64,000 nucleotides of DNA from a gamma proteobacterium SS-5 (GCA_009497875.2 CP032508.2:2976001-3040000); one strand, 5' to 3'; shown: positions 43,820-54,426, counted from the stretch's first letter. Numbers and translations: made by a program. The notes: generated from the sequence alone by a model not told the origin.

Positions 43820-44602
43820 TCAGACTAACAGGGTATTGACGATGATGTAGCTGGCCACCAGCATCAAAAAGATGGCAAAGCCACGCTTCAAGGCATCCCC
43901 TGAGATTCGGTTGGCAAAGCGGGTACCGATGAAACTGCCGACTATGGCCACGGCGGTAAACACCGCCATCAGCGGGTAGTCGATGGGCACCGCCCCGGCG
44001 TAACCGGCAAAACCGGCATAGGACTTGACCGCCACTATGGCCAGCGAGGTGCCAATCGCCTGTTTCATGCTCAAGCCGGACAGCAGCACCAGTGCCGGGA
44101 CGATGAGAAAGCCGCCGCCAACACCCACCAGCCCGGTGAGCACCCCCACCAGCACACCATGCACCGCCACCTTGGCCAGGCACTCGGTATCATGGCAGAC
44201 GCCCTCGGTCACCACGGCGGCGGCACCCACGGACTTGTGCTGCTGCGGTGCCGATGGCCGGAGCATCTTCCAGGCGGCGGCATACATCACCAGGGCGAAC
44301 AGGCTGAGCTGGATCACCACCGGGGTAATGACCCCGAGCAGCGCCCCGCCATAGGTACCGGCAATGCCGAACAGGCCGAACACCAGGGTGACCTTGGCGT
44401 TGACGTTGCCTGCCCGCCAGTGTTGCAGGGCGGTGATGGTAGCGGTGACCGCGACTATGCCCATGCTCATGGCGATGGCCGATTTGGGCTCGACATTGAG
44501 CAGATAGAGCAGGGCCGGGGTGGTGACGATGGAGCCGCCGCTGCCAAAGATGCCGAGGACGATGCCGGTAGCCAGACCGGCGATGATGGCGCTAAGGGTC
44601 AT
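43820..44602 (-). CDS. TauE/SafE-family anion exporter
   Basis: A 260-residue membrane protein with two inverted TauE repeats ([20 protein letters not shown] and [20 protein letters not shown]) and about eight helices. The family exports sulfite, sulfonates or related anions. A cytoplasmic loop with two cysteines ([12 protein letters not shown]) is unusual and may bind metal or sulfur. In this cluster, sulfite or thiosulfate export is the likely role. Confidence 0.82.
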   Translation of the reverse strand: MTLSAIIAGLATGIVLGIFGSGGSIVTTPALLYLLNVEPKSAIAMSMGIVAVTATITALQHWRAGNVNAKVTLVFGLFGIAGTYGGALLGVITPVVIQLSLFALVMYAAAWKMLRPSAPQQHKSVGAAAVVTEGVCHDTECLAKVAVHGVLVGVLTGLVGVGGGFLIVPALVLLSGLSMKQAIGTSLAIVAVKSYAGFAGYAGAVPIDYPLMAVFTAVAIVGSFIGTRFANRISGDALKRGFAIFLMLVASYIIVNTLLV

Positions 44603-44637
44603 ACTGCTGTCTCGATAGGTGCTGTTTTGATGGATTA

Positions 44638-44775
44638 CTTAAGCCACAGAGAAACAGAGATCACAGAGGTTTTTCAACGAGTTAAGCTTTAATTACGTTT
44701 GCTTGAAAGGGGTTAAATTTTCAGTGATTAACGCATTGCTTTTTCTCTGTGTGCTCTGTGGCTCTGTGGCTAAAT
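44638..44775. repeat. Family B element, diverged copy
   Basis: TTAAGCCACAGAGAAACAGA at 44638 and the inverted TCTGTGTGCTCTGTGGCTC ... GGCTAAAT ending 44775. The interior differs from the two other copies. It lies between the TauE gene and the next upstream gene of the cluster. Confidence 0.65.
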
Positions 44776-44810
44776 CGTTAGGTTGATTGGGCCGGATATA
44801 GCCAGGCTCA

Positions 44811-45131
44811 CTAGCCTGCCTGCTCCATCATCCGTTCCAGCGGCTCTTCCAGCCCCTCCGCCAGGCCCTGCAGATTCTCCTCGGAGAGCCCCGCTGCCCT
44901 GAGGGCGGCCAGCAGATCGGCCGGCATGATGATCACCCCATCGGCCGGGGCCACCGGCCGCCCGGCCAGCCACAGGCTGGGATAGCCCTGACCATGGGCA
45001 TCCTGGCTGGCGCTGAAATCGGTCTCAGGGGTTAGATCCAGATGCCGGGCAAGCACCTCGGCATAACCGGTATAGAGGCCGCAGCGGCCACCCGGCGGTT
45101 GCTTGGAAATGATCCGGACGGACAGGGGCAT
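44811..45131 (-). CDS. Small cytoplasmic protein, possibly thioredoxin-like, unknown function
   Basis: A 106-residue protein, MPLSVRIISKQPPGGRCGLY. One Cys near residue 17 is followed by TGYAEVLARHLDL, and YPSLWLAGRPVAPADGVIIM resembles a thioredoxin-type cis-Pro hairpin. No signal peptide. The C-terminus is acidic helix (SEENLQGLAEGLEEPLERMM). Not assigned to a family. It lies between the secreted DsrE-like gene and TauE. Confidence 0.55.
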   Translation of the reverse strand: MPLSVRIISKQPPGGRCGLYTGYAEVLARHLDLTPETDFSASQDAHGQGYPSLWLAGRPVAPADGVIIMPADLLAALRAAGLSEENLQGLAEGLEEPLERMMEQAG

Positions 45132-45291
45132 GGTTGAATTCTCCGCATGTGCCGATGGTTGAGATGGCGGCAAGGCGCGATAGCAGCGTGCCCAACGCAG
45201 GGATTGTTGGCCACGCGCTACCCTTGCCAAGGCCCCTGGGAGCTCCGAGCGCCTGCTCGGGGGGACGAGCCCCATAAGCCCTGGAGGCCGA

Positions 45292-45795
45292 TCAATACAC
45301 CGGAATGGTGCCGTAACCCTTGGCCTGATAGCCCACCAGTGAGGCGAAGGTATTGCCCACCGGGACCACGCCCGGCAGCAGGCTGCTGTTGTCTATGCCG
45401 AACAGCCCGGTGGCCACGGAGCAGGACTCCACCCGCACCCCCTGCTGCATCAGCTGATTGAGCAGGGCGACAAACTTCTCATGGGCCAGGCTGTCGTCCA
45501 GCGCCATATCCTCGGGCTGTTCCTTGAGCAGGAACTTCACCGCCGCGCCGCGAAAGGCGAGAATGATGTCCGGCTTGACCTGGGCCTGCTCCAGGTCGGT
45601 CTTGGTCTGGGCGATTACCTGAAGATACAGGGCCATCTTCTGCATCTGGCCGGGGATATTGATATCGAACACCACCTTGCCCTCGCGCACCCCGCTCAGG
45701 GCATGGCTGTTATCGGCAGCCAGGCTGGTGGCCGACAGAGCAGACAGGAAAAGGGCGCAAAGGACCAGGTATATAAGGGGGGCAAAAGGCTTCAT
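45292..45795 (-). CDS. Periplasmic DsrE-family protein
   Basis: A 167-residue protein with a signal peptide (LVLCALFLSALSATSLA) and a DsrE/F-like domain of the COG1416 type (KVVFDINIPGQMQKMALYLQ; PDIILAFRGAAVKFLL; VRVESCSVATGLFGID). The single conserved Cys could carry persulfide. It is the first gene of the minus-strand cluster, reading away from the ArsR-rhodanese gene across a shared 150-bp regulatory region. Confidence 0.75.
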   Translation of the reverse strand: MKPFAPLIYLVLCALFLSALSATSLAADNSHALSGVREGKVVFDINIPGQMQKMALYLQVIAQTKTDLEQAQVKPDIILAFRGAAVKFLLKEQPEDMALDDSLAHEKFVALLNQLMQQGVRVESCSVATGLFGIDNSSLLPGVVPVGNTFASLVGYQAKGYGTIPVY

Positions 45796-45900
45796 GGATG
45801 ACTCCTCGATGGTAGTGAAATAATGCCGGGGCGCGGCCGATTCCGGGCTTCAGGCCCATGGCCCTGCCCGTGTTAGAATCCCCTGAACAACTGATAATCA

Positions 45901-45926
45901 ACTATTCAAGATAATGATTGAATAAT
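45901..45926. promoter_or_regulatory. Palindromic operator for the ArsR-rhodanese regulator
   Basis: ATTCAA-N8-TTGAAT at 45904-45923 is a perfect 6-bp inverted repeat in AT-rich DNA, just upstream of the regulator start and within the divergent promoter region. ArsR proteins bind such 12-2-12-like palindromes. It probably represses both the regulator and the cluster. Confidence 0.65.
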
Positions 45927-45944
45927 AGACAGAGGGCTTTCCCC

Positions 45945-46610
45945 GTGTCAACAGATAATTTCAAACGCGACCTATTTGAGCAGTTTGCCCGTCTCGGCAA
46001 GGCCATGGGCAATGGCCACCGGCTGGAGATCCTGGAATTTCTCGCCCAGTGCGAATACAACGTCGAGAGCCTGTCACGGCTGAGCGGACTGAGCGTGGCC
46101 AACACCTCTCAGCACCTGCAGCAACTGCGTCAGGCCGGTCTGGTGAAGGGGCGCAAGGAGGGGCTGCATGTGTTCTATCAACTCGCCGATCCCGAGGTGG
46201 TGGAGCTGATGACGGTGCTGCGGCGGGTGGCCGAGCGCAACCTGGCGGAGGTGGACCGGCTGGTGAGCAGCTATCTGCGGGTGAAGGATGACCTGGAGCC
46301 GATCCCCGCCGAGGAATTGCTGCAACGGGCGCGGGATGGCCTGGTAACGGTGCTGGACGTGCGCCCACCGGAGGAATACGCCGCCGGCCACGTACCTGGG
46401 GCGATCAACATCTCCCTGGCCGAGCTGGAGCAGCTACCGCCGGACACCGAACGGGAGATCGTCGCCTATTGCCGCGGTCCCTACTGTGTACTGGCCTACG
46501 CCGCCGTGGAGCGGCTGCGGCAAAGAGGCCTTAAGGCCCGGCGCCTGGCCGATGGCTATCCGGAATGGAAGGATGCCGGTCTTCCGGTAGAACAGAAGAC
46601 TGAGGACTGA
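45945..46610 (+). CDS. ArsR-family repressor fused to a rhodanese domain
   Basis: A 221-residue fusion. Residues 1 to about 90 are an ArsR winged helix (LEILEFLAQCEYNVESLSRL then SGLSVANTSQHLQQLRQAGL); about 115-215 are a rhodanese with VLDVRPPEEYAAGHVPGAIN and Cys in IVAYCRGPYC. It starts at GTG 45945, with GAGGG about nine bases upstream; the TTG at 45918 lies inside the operator. The rhodanese presumably takes sulfane sulfur and signals to the DNA-binding part. It is divergent from the molybdoenzyme cluster. Confidence 0.85.
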   Translation: MSTDNFKRDLFEQFARLGKAMGNGHRLEILEFLAQCEYNVESLSRLSGLSVANTSQHLQQLRQAGLVKGRKEGLHVFYQLADPEVVELMTVLRRVAERNLAEVDRLVSSYLRVKDDLEPIPAEELLQRARDGLVTVLDVRPPEEYAAGHVPGAINISLAELEQLPPDTEREIVAYCRGPYCVLAYAAVERLRQRGLKARRLADGYPEWKDAGLPVEQKTED

Positions 46611-46668
46611 GGACGCAAGGCAACAATCGCCCCCAAAGAGGTGCGGCAACGAAAGGCCTGAGCCGTTA

Positions 46669-46803
46669 GATTTTCAGGTTACAATCCCTGGCGATGACAC
46701 TGGGGTCCGTGCCGCTCCGGCCGGATTGAGATGGAACAAGCCTGATGACACAGCGCCATGGCAACAACGGCTGATATCAGCAAGATCGAGGTGAGCACCG
46801 GGA
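46669..46803 (+). repeat. 135-bp direct repeat, left copy
   Basis: GATTTTCAGGTTACAATCCC through GTGAGCACCGGGA is nearly identical (three or so changes) to 48092-48226. It contains the promoter region, the ATG and first 15 codons of the metallo-beta-lactamase gene at 48181. It is followed by the nuclease-like pair instead of the rest of that gene. Confidence 0.9.
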
Positions 46804-46829
46804 CTCGACAATTAAAGAAAGGAAGAACA

Positions 46830-47342
46830 ATGACAGACAATGAACTACGTGAACTGATCACTAGCCTGGCAGTGGCCCAGGCCAAGACCGACACCCAACT
46901 GGCCAAGACCGACGCAAAGCTGAATAAGCTGGCTGAGATGTATGGCGGCGTGGGCAATAATCAAGGCAAGGTGGCTGAGGAGTTCTACTTTAACTCACTC
47001 AAACATAATCCTGTCTTGAACGGCATCAGATTTGATTTTATTGAGAAGAATGTAACCCGCAGCAAAAGGGGGATTGAGGAGGAATATGATCTCCTGTTGG
47101 TGAATGGAGAAGATGTCTATATCATCGAGGTGAAATACCGCCTTCACCCCAAAGATATCGAGCGTATGCTTGGGCGTAAACTCTCCAATTTCAAAATACT
47201 TTTTCCTGAATATCGGGACTACAGAATCCATCTGGCACTTGCCACCTTTACCCTGGATGACGATGTCAAGCAAATGGCATTGGACCAAGGCATTACCTTG
47301 CTGCAAAGACGAGGTGAGGTTATTGAGACCCTGGCGGCCTAA
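46830..47342 (+). CDS. PD-(D/E)XK nuclease-like protein, tandem copy 1
   Basis: A 170-residue protein: N-terminal helix with a 7-residue coiled-coil repeat (TQLAKTD, AKLNKLA), then a nuclease-like core with D...EVK in YDLLLVNGEDVYIIEVKYRL. ATG 46830 has GGAAG upstream. The captured start at 46758 (first 16 residues of the downstream gene) is in frame and would give a longer fusion. Copy 2 follows 23 bp later. It resembles DUF3782-type proteins; activity is unproven. Confidence 0.7.
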   Translation: MTDNELRELITSLAVAQAKTDTQLAKTDAKLNKLAEMYGGVGNNQGKVAEEFYFNSLKHNPVLNGIRFDFIEKNVTRSKRGIEEEYDLLLVNGEDVYIIEVKYRLHPKDIERMLGRKLSNFKILFPEYRDYRIHLALATFTLDDDVKQMALDQGITLLQRRGEVIETLAA

Positions 47343-47365
47343 GCCCCTCTCTGGAAGGAAGAACA

Positions 47366-47899
47366 ATGACAGACAATGAACTACGTGAACTGATCACTAG
47401 CCTGGCAGTGGCCCAGGCCAAGACCGATGCCCAACTGGCCAAGACCGACACCCAACTGGCCAAGACCGACGCAAAGCTGAATAAGCTGGCTGAGATGTAT
47501 GGCGGCGTGGGCAATAATCAAGGCAAGGTAGCTGAGGAGTTCTACTTTAACTCACTCAAACATAATCCTGTCTTGAACGGCATCAGATTTGATTTTATTG
47601 AGAAGAATGTAACCCGCAGCAAAAGGGGGATTGAGGAGGAATATGATCTCCTGTTGGTGAATGGAGAAGATGTCTATATCATCGAGGTGAAATACCGCCT
47701 TCACCCCAAAGATATCGAGCGTATGCTTGGGCGTAAACTCTCCAATTTCAAAATACTTTTTCCTGAATATCGGGACTACAGAATCCATCTGGCACTTGCC
47801 ACCTTTACCCTGGATGACGATGTCAAGCAAATGGCATTGGACCAAGGCATTACCTTGCTGCAAAGACGAGGTGAGGTTATTGAGACCCTGTCGGCCTAA
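47366..47899 (+). CDS. PD-(D/E)XK nuclease-like protein, tandem copy 2
   Basis: A 177-residue protein identical to copy 1 over the core (one A/S difference at the end) but with one extra 7-residue unit in the coiled coil (AQLAKTD-TQLAKTD-AKLNKLA, three units instead of two). GGAAG precedes ATG 47366. The near identity at DNA level shows a recent tandem duplication. Same D...EVK motif. Confidence 0.75.
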   Translation: MTDNELRELITSLAVAQAKTDAQLAKTDTQLAKTDAKLNKLAEMYGGVGNNQGKVAEEFYFNSLKHNPVLNGIRFDFIEKNVTRSKRGIEEEYDLLLVNGEDVYIIEVKYRLHPKDIERMLGRKLSNFKILFPEYRDYRIHLALATFTLDDDVKQMALDQGITLLQRRGEVIETLSA

Positions 47900-48091
47900 G
47901 CCCCTCTCCCTCTCTGTGATGCGTCAAATCCACCCGCACAACCCCTTTTTCTCTCTGTGTTGAGCGAACCCGGTGTCACTTAAAGCCGTTTGCTGAGCGC
48001 AGCGCCGTCCCGAGCGCTTCCCTGGGCCTGCCGAGGGGCGCCGTGGGCCATGCCCTTTGCCCCTGATGGCCATCAAAGGTAAGGGGTTGCC
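47900..48091. other. Intergenic stretch without a gene
   Basis: GC-rich spacer between nuclease copy 2 and the right 135-bp repeat, with a CTCTCTGTG piece resembling family B near 47912-47960. No gene or terminator recognised. Confidence 0.4.
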
Positions 48092-48226
48092 GATTTTCAG
48101 GTTACAATCCCTGGCAATGATACTGGGGTCCGTGCCGCTCTGGCCGGATTGAGATGGAACAAGCCTGATGACACAGCGCCATGGCAACAACGGCTGATAT
48201 CAGCAAGATCGAGGTGAGCACCGGGA
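48092..48226 (+). repeat. 135-bp direct repeat, right copy
   Basis: Matches 46669-46803. It carries the original promoter and start of the metallo-beta-lactamase gene. The pair delimits a 1288-bp inserted or duplicated segment. Confidence 0.9.
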
Positions 48227-50397
48227 TCTACTGGGTTGAGATCCCGCAGGCCGACCTGCGCCTGCTGTGTGGCTGTCCGGAGGACTCGGTCAAGCACCTG
48301 ATGCGGCGTGGGCTGATCTCGCCGCGCAGCACGGATGGGGTGGAGTACGAATCCGGCCCCAACGCCATACTGCTGTCCGATACCATGTTGCAGAACGGGG
48401 CCTTTGCCAATCAGGCCGAGTTTCCGGTGCTGCAGATGCTCTACCGCCAGGGCATGCTGATCCCCGGCCACCCCAACAACACCGGTCGCAAGCCCTTGCT
48501 GATTGGCTCACCGCAGCAGGTTTCGGCGCAACTGGCCTACATCCATCGTGGCAACTACGGTCTGCTCTCGGAGGCGGAGATCCGCGCCACCGGCATGGAT
48601 GCCGTGCAGGCGCGCGAGCTGTTCCGCATGAAGCTGGCCTTCTCCTTCGGCAAGCTAGAGGCCAGCGAAGAGTTGCTCGACGCCCTGATCCTGGAGCACA
48701 ACGACTGGCATGAAATCCGTGCCGGGGTGGAGATACGCCGCCTGCAACTGAGTCGTTTCGAGATCCGCTATCGGGACCAGAGCCTGGAGGTGGACCTCAA
48801 CCTGAAACGCTTCCAGCGCTACTGGTCGCCCTATCCGTTGGGTTTTCACGAGATCAAGCGGGCCTATTTTTCCGTGATTCACTCAGGCCAGGGTGATGGC
48901 TGGGACGTGAACCGCCCGAGCATGAGCAGCGTGCTCTGCTTTCAGGGCCGCATCTATCTCATCGACACCGGCCCCAATGTGGTCTATAGCCTGATGGCCC
49001 TGGGCATAGGGGTGAACGAGATCGAGGGCATCTTTCACACCCATTGTCACGACGATCACTTCTCCGGCCTGACCACCCTGATGCGCGCCGATCACCGCAT
49101 CAAGCACTTCGCCACGCCCCTGGTGCGGGCCACCCTGTTCAAGAAACTGGCGGCGCTGATGGGTAGCGAGCAGGAGGACTTCAGCGCCTATTTCGAACCC
49201 CATGACCTGATCTTTGACCAGTGGCTGGACATCGACGGCCTGGAGGTGAAGGCGGTGCTCTCGCCCCATCCGGTGGAGACCAGCATCCTCTTCTTCCGCA
49301 CCTTCTGGGATGGCGACTACCGCACCTATGCCCATCTGGCCGACATCGCCGGGCTGGATGTGATGCAGCGCATGATCAACGATGACCCGAGCAGGCCGGG
49401 CATCAGCCAGGCCCTGTTCGACAAGACCAAGGCGGCCTATCTGGAGCCGGTACAGCTGAAGAAGATCGATGCCGGAGGCGGCCATATCCACGGCAAGGCG
49501 ACGGATTTCAGCCAGGACCGCAGCGAGCGCCTGATCCTGGCCCACAACTATGCCCCGCTGACCCAGGAAGAAAAGGTCATCGGCTCCAGCGCCCCCTTCG
49601 GCATCGTTGATGTGCTGGTGCCAGACTACACCGACAGCCAGCGCCACCTGGCCGAGGGCCATCTGAGCCATCTGTTTCCCGAGCTTGCCGCGAGCCAGTT
49701 CAAGAAGTTGCTGAACAATCCTATAGTCACCTTCAAGCCCGGCAGCCTGATCCTGCGCGCCGGGGTGCTGTCCAACGCCATCTACCTGCTCACCACCGGC
49801 AACGTGGAGGTGATTCGGAGCGATGCGGAGCGGATCATCATCCTCTCCACCGGGGGCATGATCGGCGAATACTCGGGCCTCTACGACAAGCCCTCGGCGG
49901 AGACCTACCGCTCTATCAGCTATGTCCACGCCCTGGCCCTGCCGGCGGACTCCTACCTGGAGTTCGTGCGCTCCAACGACCTCTACGCGGAGATCCTGCG
50001 CCTGCACGACAATCGCTGCTTCCTCAAGACCACCTGGCTGTTTGGCGAGTCCATTGGCCCACGCCTGGAGAACCTGCTGGCGCGCAATCTGCGTGACAGC
50101 CAACTGGCCCGCGACCCCCAGACCGGGCTGCTTACCCTCCCCCCCGAGCGGCTCTATCTGATCCAGCAGGGGCGCATCAGCAAACTGCTCAACGGCAGGC
50201 CGATCAAACAGCTGGAGGCGGGGGATTTCTTCGGTGAGGAGTTCATTCTGCAGCAGAATGGGCGGGGCTTCAGCTACCGCGCCGAGGGCGAGGTGCGCCT
50301 CAAACAGCTACCGGCCAGGCTGCTCAGCCAGGCCCCGGTGGTGATGTGGAAGCTGCTGGAGAGCCACCGCGAGACCCTTGCCAGCTGCCTGCATTGA
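48181..50397 (+). CDS. Metallo-beta-lactamase-fold protein with cyclic-nucleotide-binding domains
   Basis: A 738-residue protein. Residues 1 to about 220 are an unrecognised helical region; about 230-480 are a metallo-beta-lactamase fold with HTHCHDDH at 286-293 and a later LSPHPVE; about 515-610 are a cNMP-binding domain (FKPGSLILRAGVLSNAIYLL); about 655-725 look like a second, partial cNMP domain (LYLIQQGRISKLL, GDFFGEEF). The combination suggests a hydrolase or oxygen/redox sensor controlled by a cyclic nucleotide. It is convergent with parE. Confidence 0.75.
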   Translation: MATTADISKIEVSTGIYWVEIPQADLRLLCGCPEDSVKHLMRRGLISPRSTDGVEYESGPNAILLSDTMLQNGAFANQAEFPVLQMLYRQGMLIPGHPNNTGRKPLLIGSPQQVSAQLAYIHRGNYGLLSEAEIRATGMDAVQARELFRMKLAFSFGKLEASEELLDALILEHNDWHEIRAGVEIRRLQLSRFEIRYRDQSLEVDLNLKRFQRYWSPYPLGFHEIKRAYFSVIHSGQGDGWDVNRPSMSSVLCFQGRIYLIDTGPNVVYSLMALGIGVNEIEGIFHTHCHDDHFSGLTTLMRADHRIKHFATPLVRATLFKKLAALMGSEQEDFSAYFEPHDLIFDQWLDIDGLEVKAVLSPHPVETSILFFRTFWDGDYRTYAHLADIAGLDVMQRMINDDPSRPGISQALFDKTKAAYLEPVQLKKIDAGGGHIHGKATDFSQDRSERLILAHNYAPLTQEEKVIGSSAPFGIVDVLVPDYTDSQRHLAEGHLSHLFPELAASQFKKLLNNPIVTFKPGSLILRAGVLSNAIYLLTTGNVEVIRSDAERIIILSTGGMIGEYSGLYDKPSAETYRSISYVHALALPADSYLEFVRSNDLYAEILRLHDNRCFLKTTWLFGESIGPRLENLLARNLRDSQLARDPQTGLLTLPPERLYLIQQGRISKLLNGRPIKQLEAGDFFGEEFILQQNGRGFSYRAEGEVRLKQLPARLLSQAPVVMWKLLESHRETLASCLH

Positions 50398-50458
50398 GCT
50401 TATTCGGGGCTTAGGGAGCCACTTCCCAGCAAACTTCATCCTTCACCGGAATATAGGT

Positions 50459-52354
<1,896 letters not shown>

Positions 52355-52361
52355 TCAGTAC

Positions 52362-52961
52362 TCAGAAAAAGGCGTTGGGGCCGCTGTCCCGACCGGAGCC
52401 GAAACCGCTGGCGGCATCGCGGATGCGCTTGATGATATCCCGCCGCGCCAGCGGCAGGCCGTAGTCACAGAACAGCTGCTGCAATTCGGGGCGAAAACCG
52501 CGCCCGCGCAGCGCCTTCAGCGGGGCCCAGCGGGGCTCCTTGACGGCGCGAAAGCCGCTCGCCTCGCGCGGGCTGCCATAGGCATAGGCCTTGTACTGGC
52601 CGGTATTGCAGTTGATGCCCTCGTAGTGCAGATTGACCGCGCCCAGGTGACTGCGCAGCATCAGCCAGTAGCGCACCACCCGATCCTCGCCTATGCTCAG
52701 GCTGTTGGGGTCGATCAGCACCTCAAAGTCATCCCCCAGGCCATCGATAGGCACCTCCAGCATGGCGCTGGCCTTGGGCAGTGGGGGGATCTCCGACTGT
52801 CCCTCCTGCCAGGGCTTGCGCAGGCCTTCGTCGTAGTCGAATTCCTCTTCTCGATTGTAGCGGTACTTGTCATAGGGGTCTTCAAACGCGGCCAGGGGCG
52901 TGGCCAGCGACACAAGCAGGGCCACCAACGGCGTAAGAAAAATAGGCGATGGGCGTCTCAT
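52362..52961 (-). CDS. CNP1-like family secreted protein
   Basis: A 199-residue protein with a signal peptide (LTPLVALLVSLATPLAA), an acidic/aromatic segment (DPYDKYRYNREEEFDYDEG) and the CNP1-like domain (PNSLSIGEDRVVRYWLMLRS, INCNTGQYKAYAYGS). CNP1-like proteins are uncharacterised. It lies 16 bp upstream of parE on the same strand and may share its transcript. ATG 52961 is chosen; the longer form to 52979 adds six residues. Confidence 0.72.
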   Translation of the reverse strand: MRRPSPIFLTPLVALLVSLATPLAAFEDPYDKYRYNREEEFDYDEGLRKPWQEGQSEIPPLPKASAMLEVPIDGLGDDFEVLIDPNSLSIGEDRVVRYWLMLRSHLGAVNLHYEGINCNTGQYKAYAYGSPREASGFRAVKEPRWAPLKALRGRGFRPELQQLFCDYGLPLARRDIIKRIRDAASGFGSGRDSGPNAFF

Positions 52962-53081
52962 CTGAACCTCAGGGAGCAAAAATCAATCCGCGCAGTGTAC
53001 ACAACAAGGCAGGCCAAGAGCATCCCGTTGACCCCTCATCGCCCCTGAGGTAGGGTGCGCCATCTTGTCTGGAGAAACCCC

Positions 53082-53315
53082 TTGGTCACCAAAAAAAGCA
53101 AACCCATCGACTTTGAAGCCTCGCTCAAGGAGCTGGAAACCCTGGTTGCCAGCATGGAACAGGGCGACATGAGCCTGGAGGACTCCCTCAAGGCCTTTGA
53201 GCGCGGCGTAGCCCTCACCCGCCAGTGTCGCGACACCCTGCAGCAGGCCGAGCAACGGGTCTCCATCCTCAGTCAGGAGAGCGACCAATTGGAGGTCTTC
53301 AACAGTGACGCCTGA
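53082..53315 (+). CDS. xseB: Exodeoxyribonuclease VII small subunit
   Basis: A 77-residue helical protein with the XseB signature [20 protein letters not shown] and [18 protein letters not shown]. It is the small subunit of ExoVII. The start is TTG 53082, with GGAG seven bases upstream. It overlaps ispA by 11 bases, the standard xseB-ispA arrangement; a dxs gene, usual next, is absent. Confidence 0.9.
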   Translation: MVTKKSKPIDFEASLKELETLVASMEQGDMSLEDSLKAFERGVALTRQCRDTLQQAEQRVSILSQESDQLEVFNSDA

Positions 53316-54198
53316 GGCCTTTGCCGTCTATGCCCGGCGCTGTCGGCTGCGCGTCGAGGGCTGTCTGGACCGCCTGCTGCCGACTGCCGACCACCTGCCC
53401 GAGCGCCTGCACCGGGCCATGCGCTATGCCGCCCTGGCACCGGGCAAGCGTGTACGGCCGCTGCTGGTGTATGCCACCGGCGATGCCCTCGGCTGCGCCC
53501 ATGAGCGCCTGGATGGGATTGCCGCTGCGGTGGAGATGATCCACGCCTTCTCCCTGGTACACGACGACCTGCCGGCCATGGACGACGATGCCCTGCGCCG
53601 CGGCCAGGCCACCTGTCACATGGCCTTCGACGAGGCCAGCGCCATCCTCGCCGGGGATGCCCTGCAGACCGAGGCCTTTCTGGTCCTGGCGCAACAGGAT
53701 GGCGGCATCGACCCGCAACTGCGCCTGCAGATGATCGAACTGCTGGCCCAGGCGGCCGGCTCGCGCGGCATGGCCGGGGGCCAGGCGCTGGACATGGCGG
53801 CAGAGAATCAGGAGCTGGACCTGCCGCAACTGGAGATCATCCACATCCACAAGACCGGTGCCCTGATCCGGGCGGCGGTGAACATGGCCTGCCTGGCCAG
53901 TCGCTGCGACCCCGAACCCCAGCGGCGGCTGGACCATTACGCCAAGTGCGTCGGCCTGGCCTTTCAGATCCGCGATGACATCCTGGATGTCGAGGGCGAG
54001 ACCCAGACCCTGGGCAAGACCCAGGGCAAGGACAGCCACAGCAACAAGGCCACCTACCCTGCCCTGCTCGGCCTGCAAGGGGCCCACGCCAAGGCCCAGG
54101 AGCTGATCGACGAGGCCCTGCACAGCCTCACCGAGCTGGACCAGCGCGCCGACCCCCTGCGCGCCCTGGCCAGCTACATCCTCAGGCGTATCAGTTAA
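53305..54198 (+). CDS. ispA: Farnesyl diphosphate synthase
   Basis: A 297-residue prenyl synthase with both aspartate-rich motifs, DDLPAMDDD (FARM) and DDILD (SARM), plus [14 protein letters not shown] and [20 protein letters not shown]. It makes C15 farnesyl diphosphate from IPP and DMAPP. It starts at GTG 53305, overlapping xseB. Confidence 0.93.
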   Translation: MTPEAFAVYARRCRLRVEGCLDRLLPTADHLPERLHRAMRYAALAPGKRVRPLLVYATGDALGCAHERLDGIAAAVEMIHAFSLVHDDLPAMDDDALRRGQATCHMAFDEASAILAGDALQTEAFLVLAQQDGGIDPQLRLQMIELLAQAAGSRGMAGGQALDMAAENQELDLPQLEIIHIHKTGALIRAAVNMACLASRCDPEPQRRLDHYAKCVGLAFQIRDDILDVEGETQTLGKTQGKDSHSNKATYPALLGLQGAHAKAQELIDEALHSLTELDQRADPLRALASYILRRIS

Positions 54199-54426
54199 GC
54201 AGCGGTCAGCGGCCAGCTAATAGCTGGCGGCTGATGGCTGATGACTTGTCAGGCAGCCGTCCAGCCGCGATAATTGCCGATTATCTTCATCATCGCCCAC
54301 GCCAGAGAGCGCCCGCCTGATTTAGGCCGCCCTACCCGTCCCCGATCCTTAACCTGATCGAATCCGCGGTTTGGTCAGCCGCTTGCGGGTTTAGAATCCG
54401 CTATCTGGAAGAACACAGAGAATCCC
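54199..54426. repeat. Family H palindrome and spacer between ispA and folE2
   Basis: AGCGGTCAGCGGCCAGCTAA with TAGCTGGCGGCTGATGGCTG (about 54200-54242) forms a hairpin that may terminate ispA transcription. Further on no gene is seen. The folE2 promoter must lie in the rest; it was not resolved. Confidence 0.5.

Noticed and set aside
46758-46829. Start of the first nuclease gene at 46758
   Set aside because: The first 16 residues copy the start of the downstream gene through the 135-bp repeat; ATG 46830 with GGAAG equals the start of the second copy. A fusion product remains possible.
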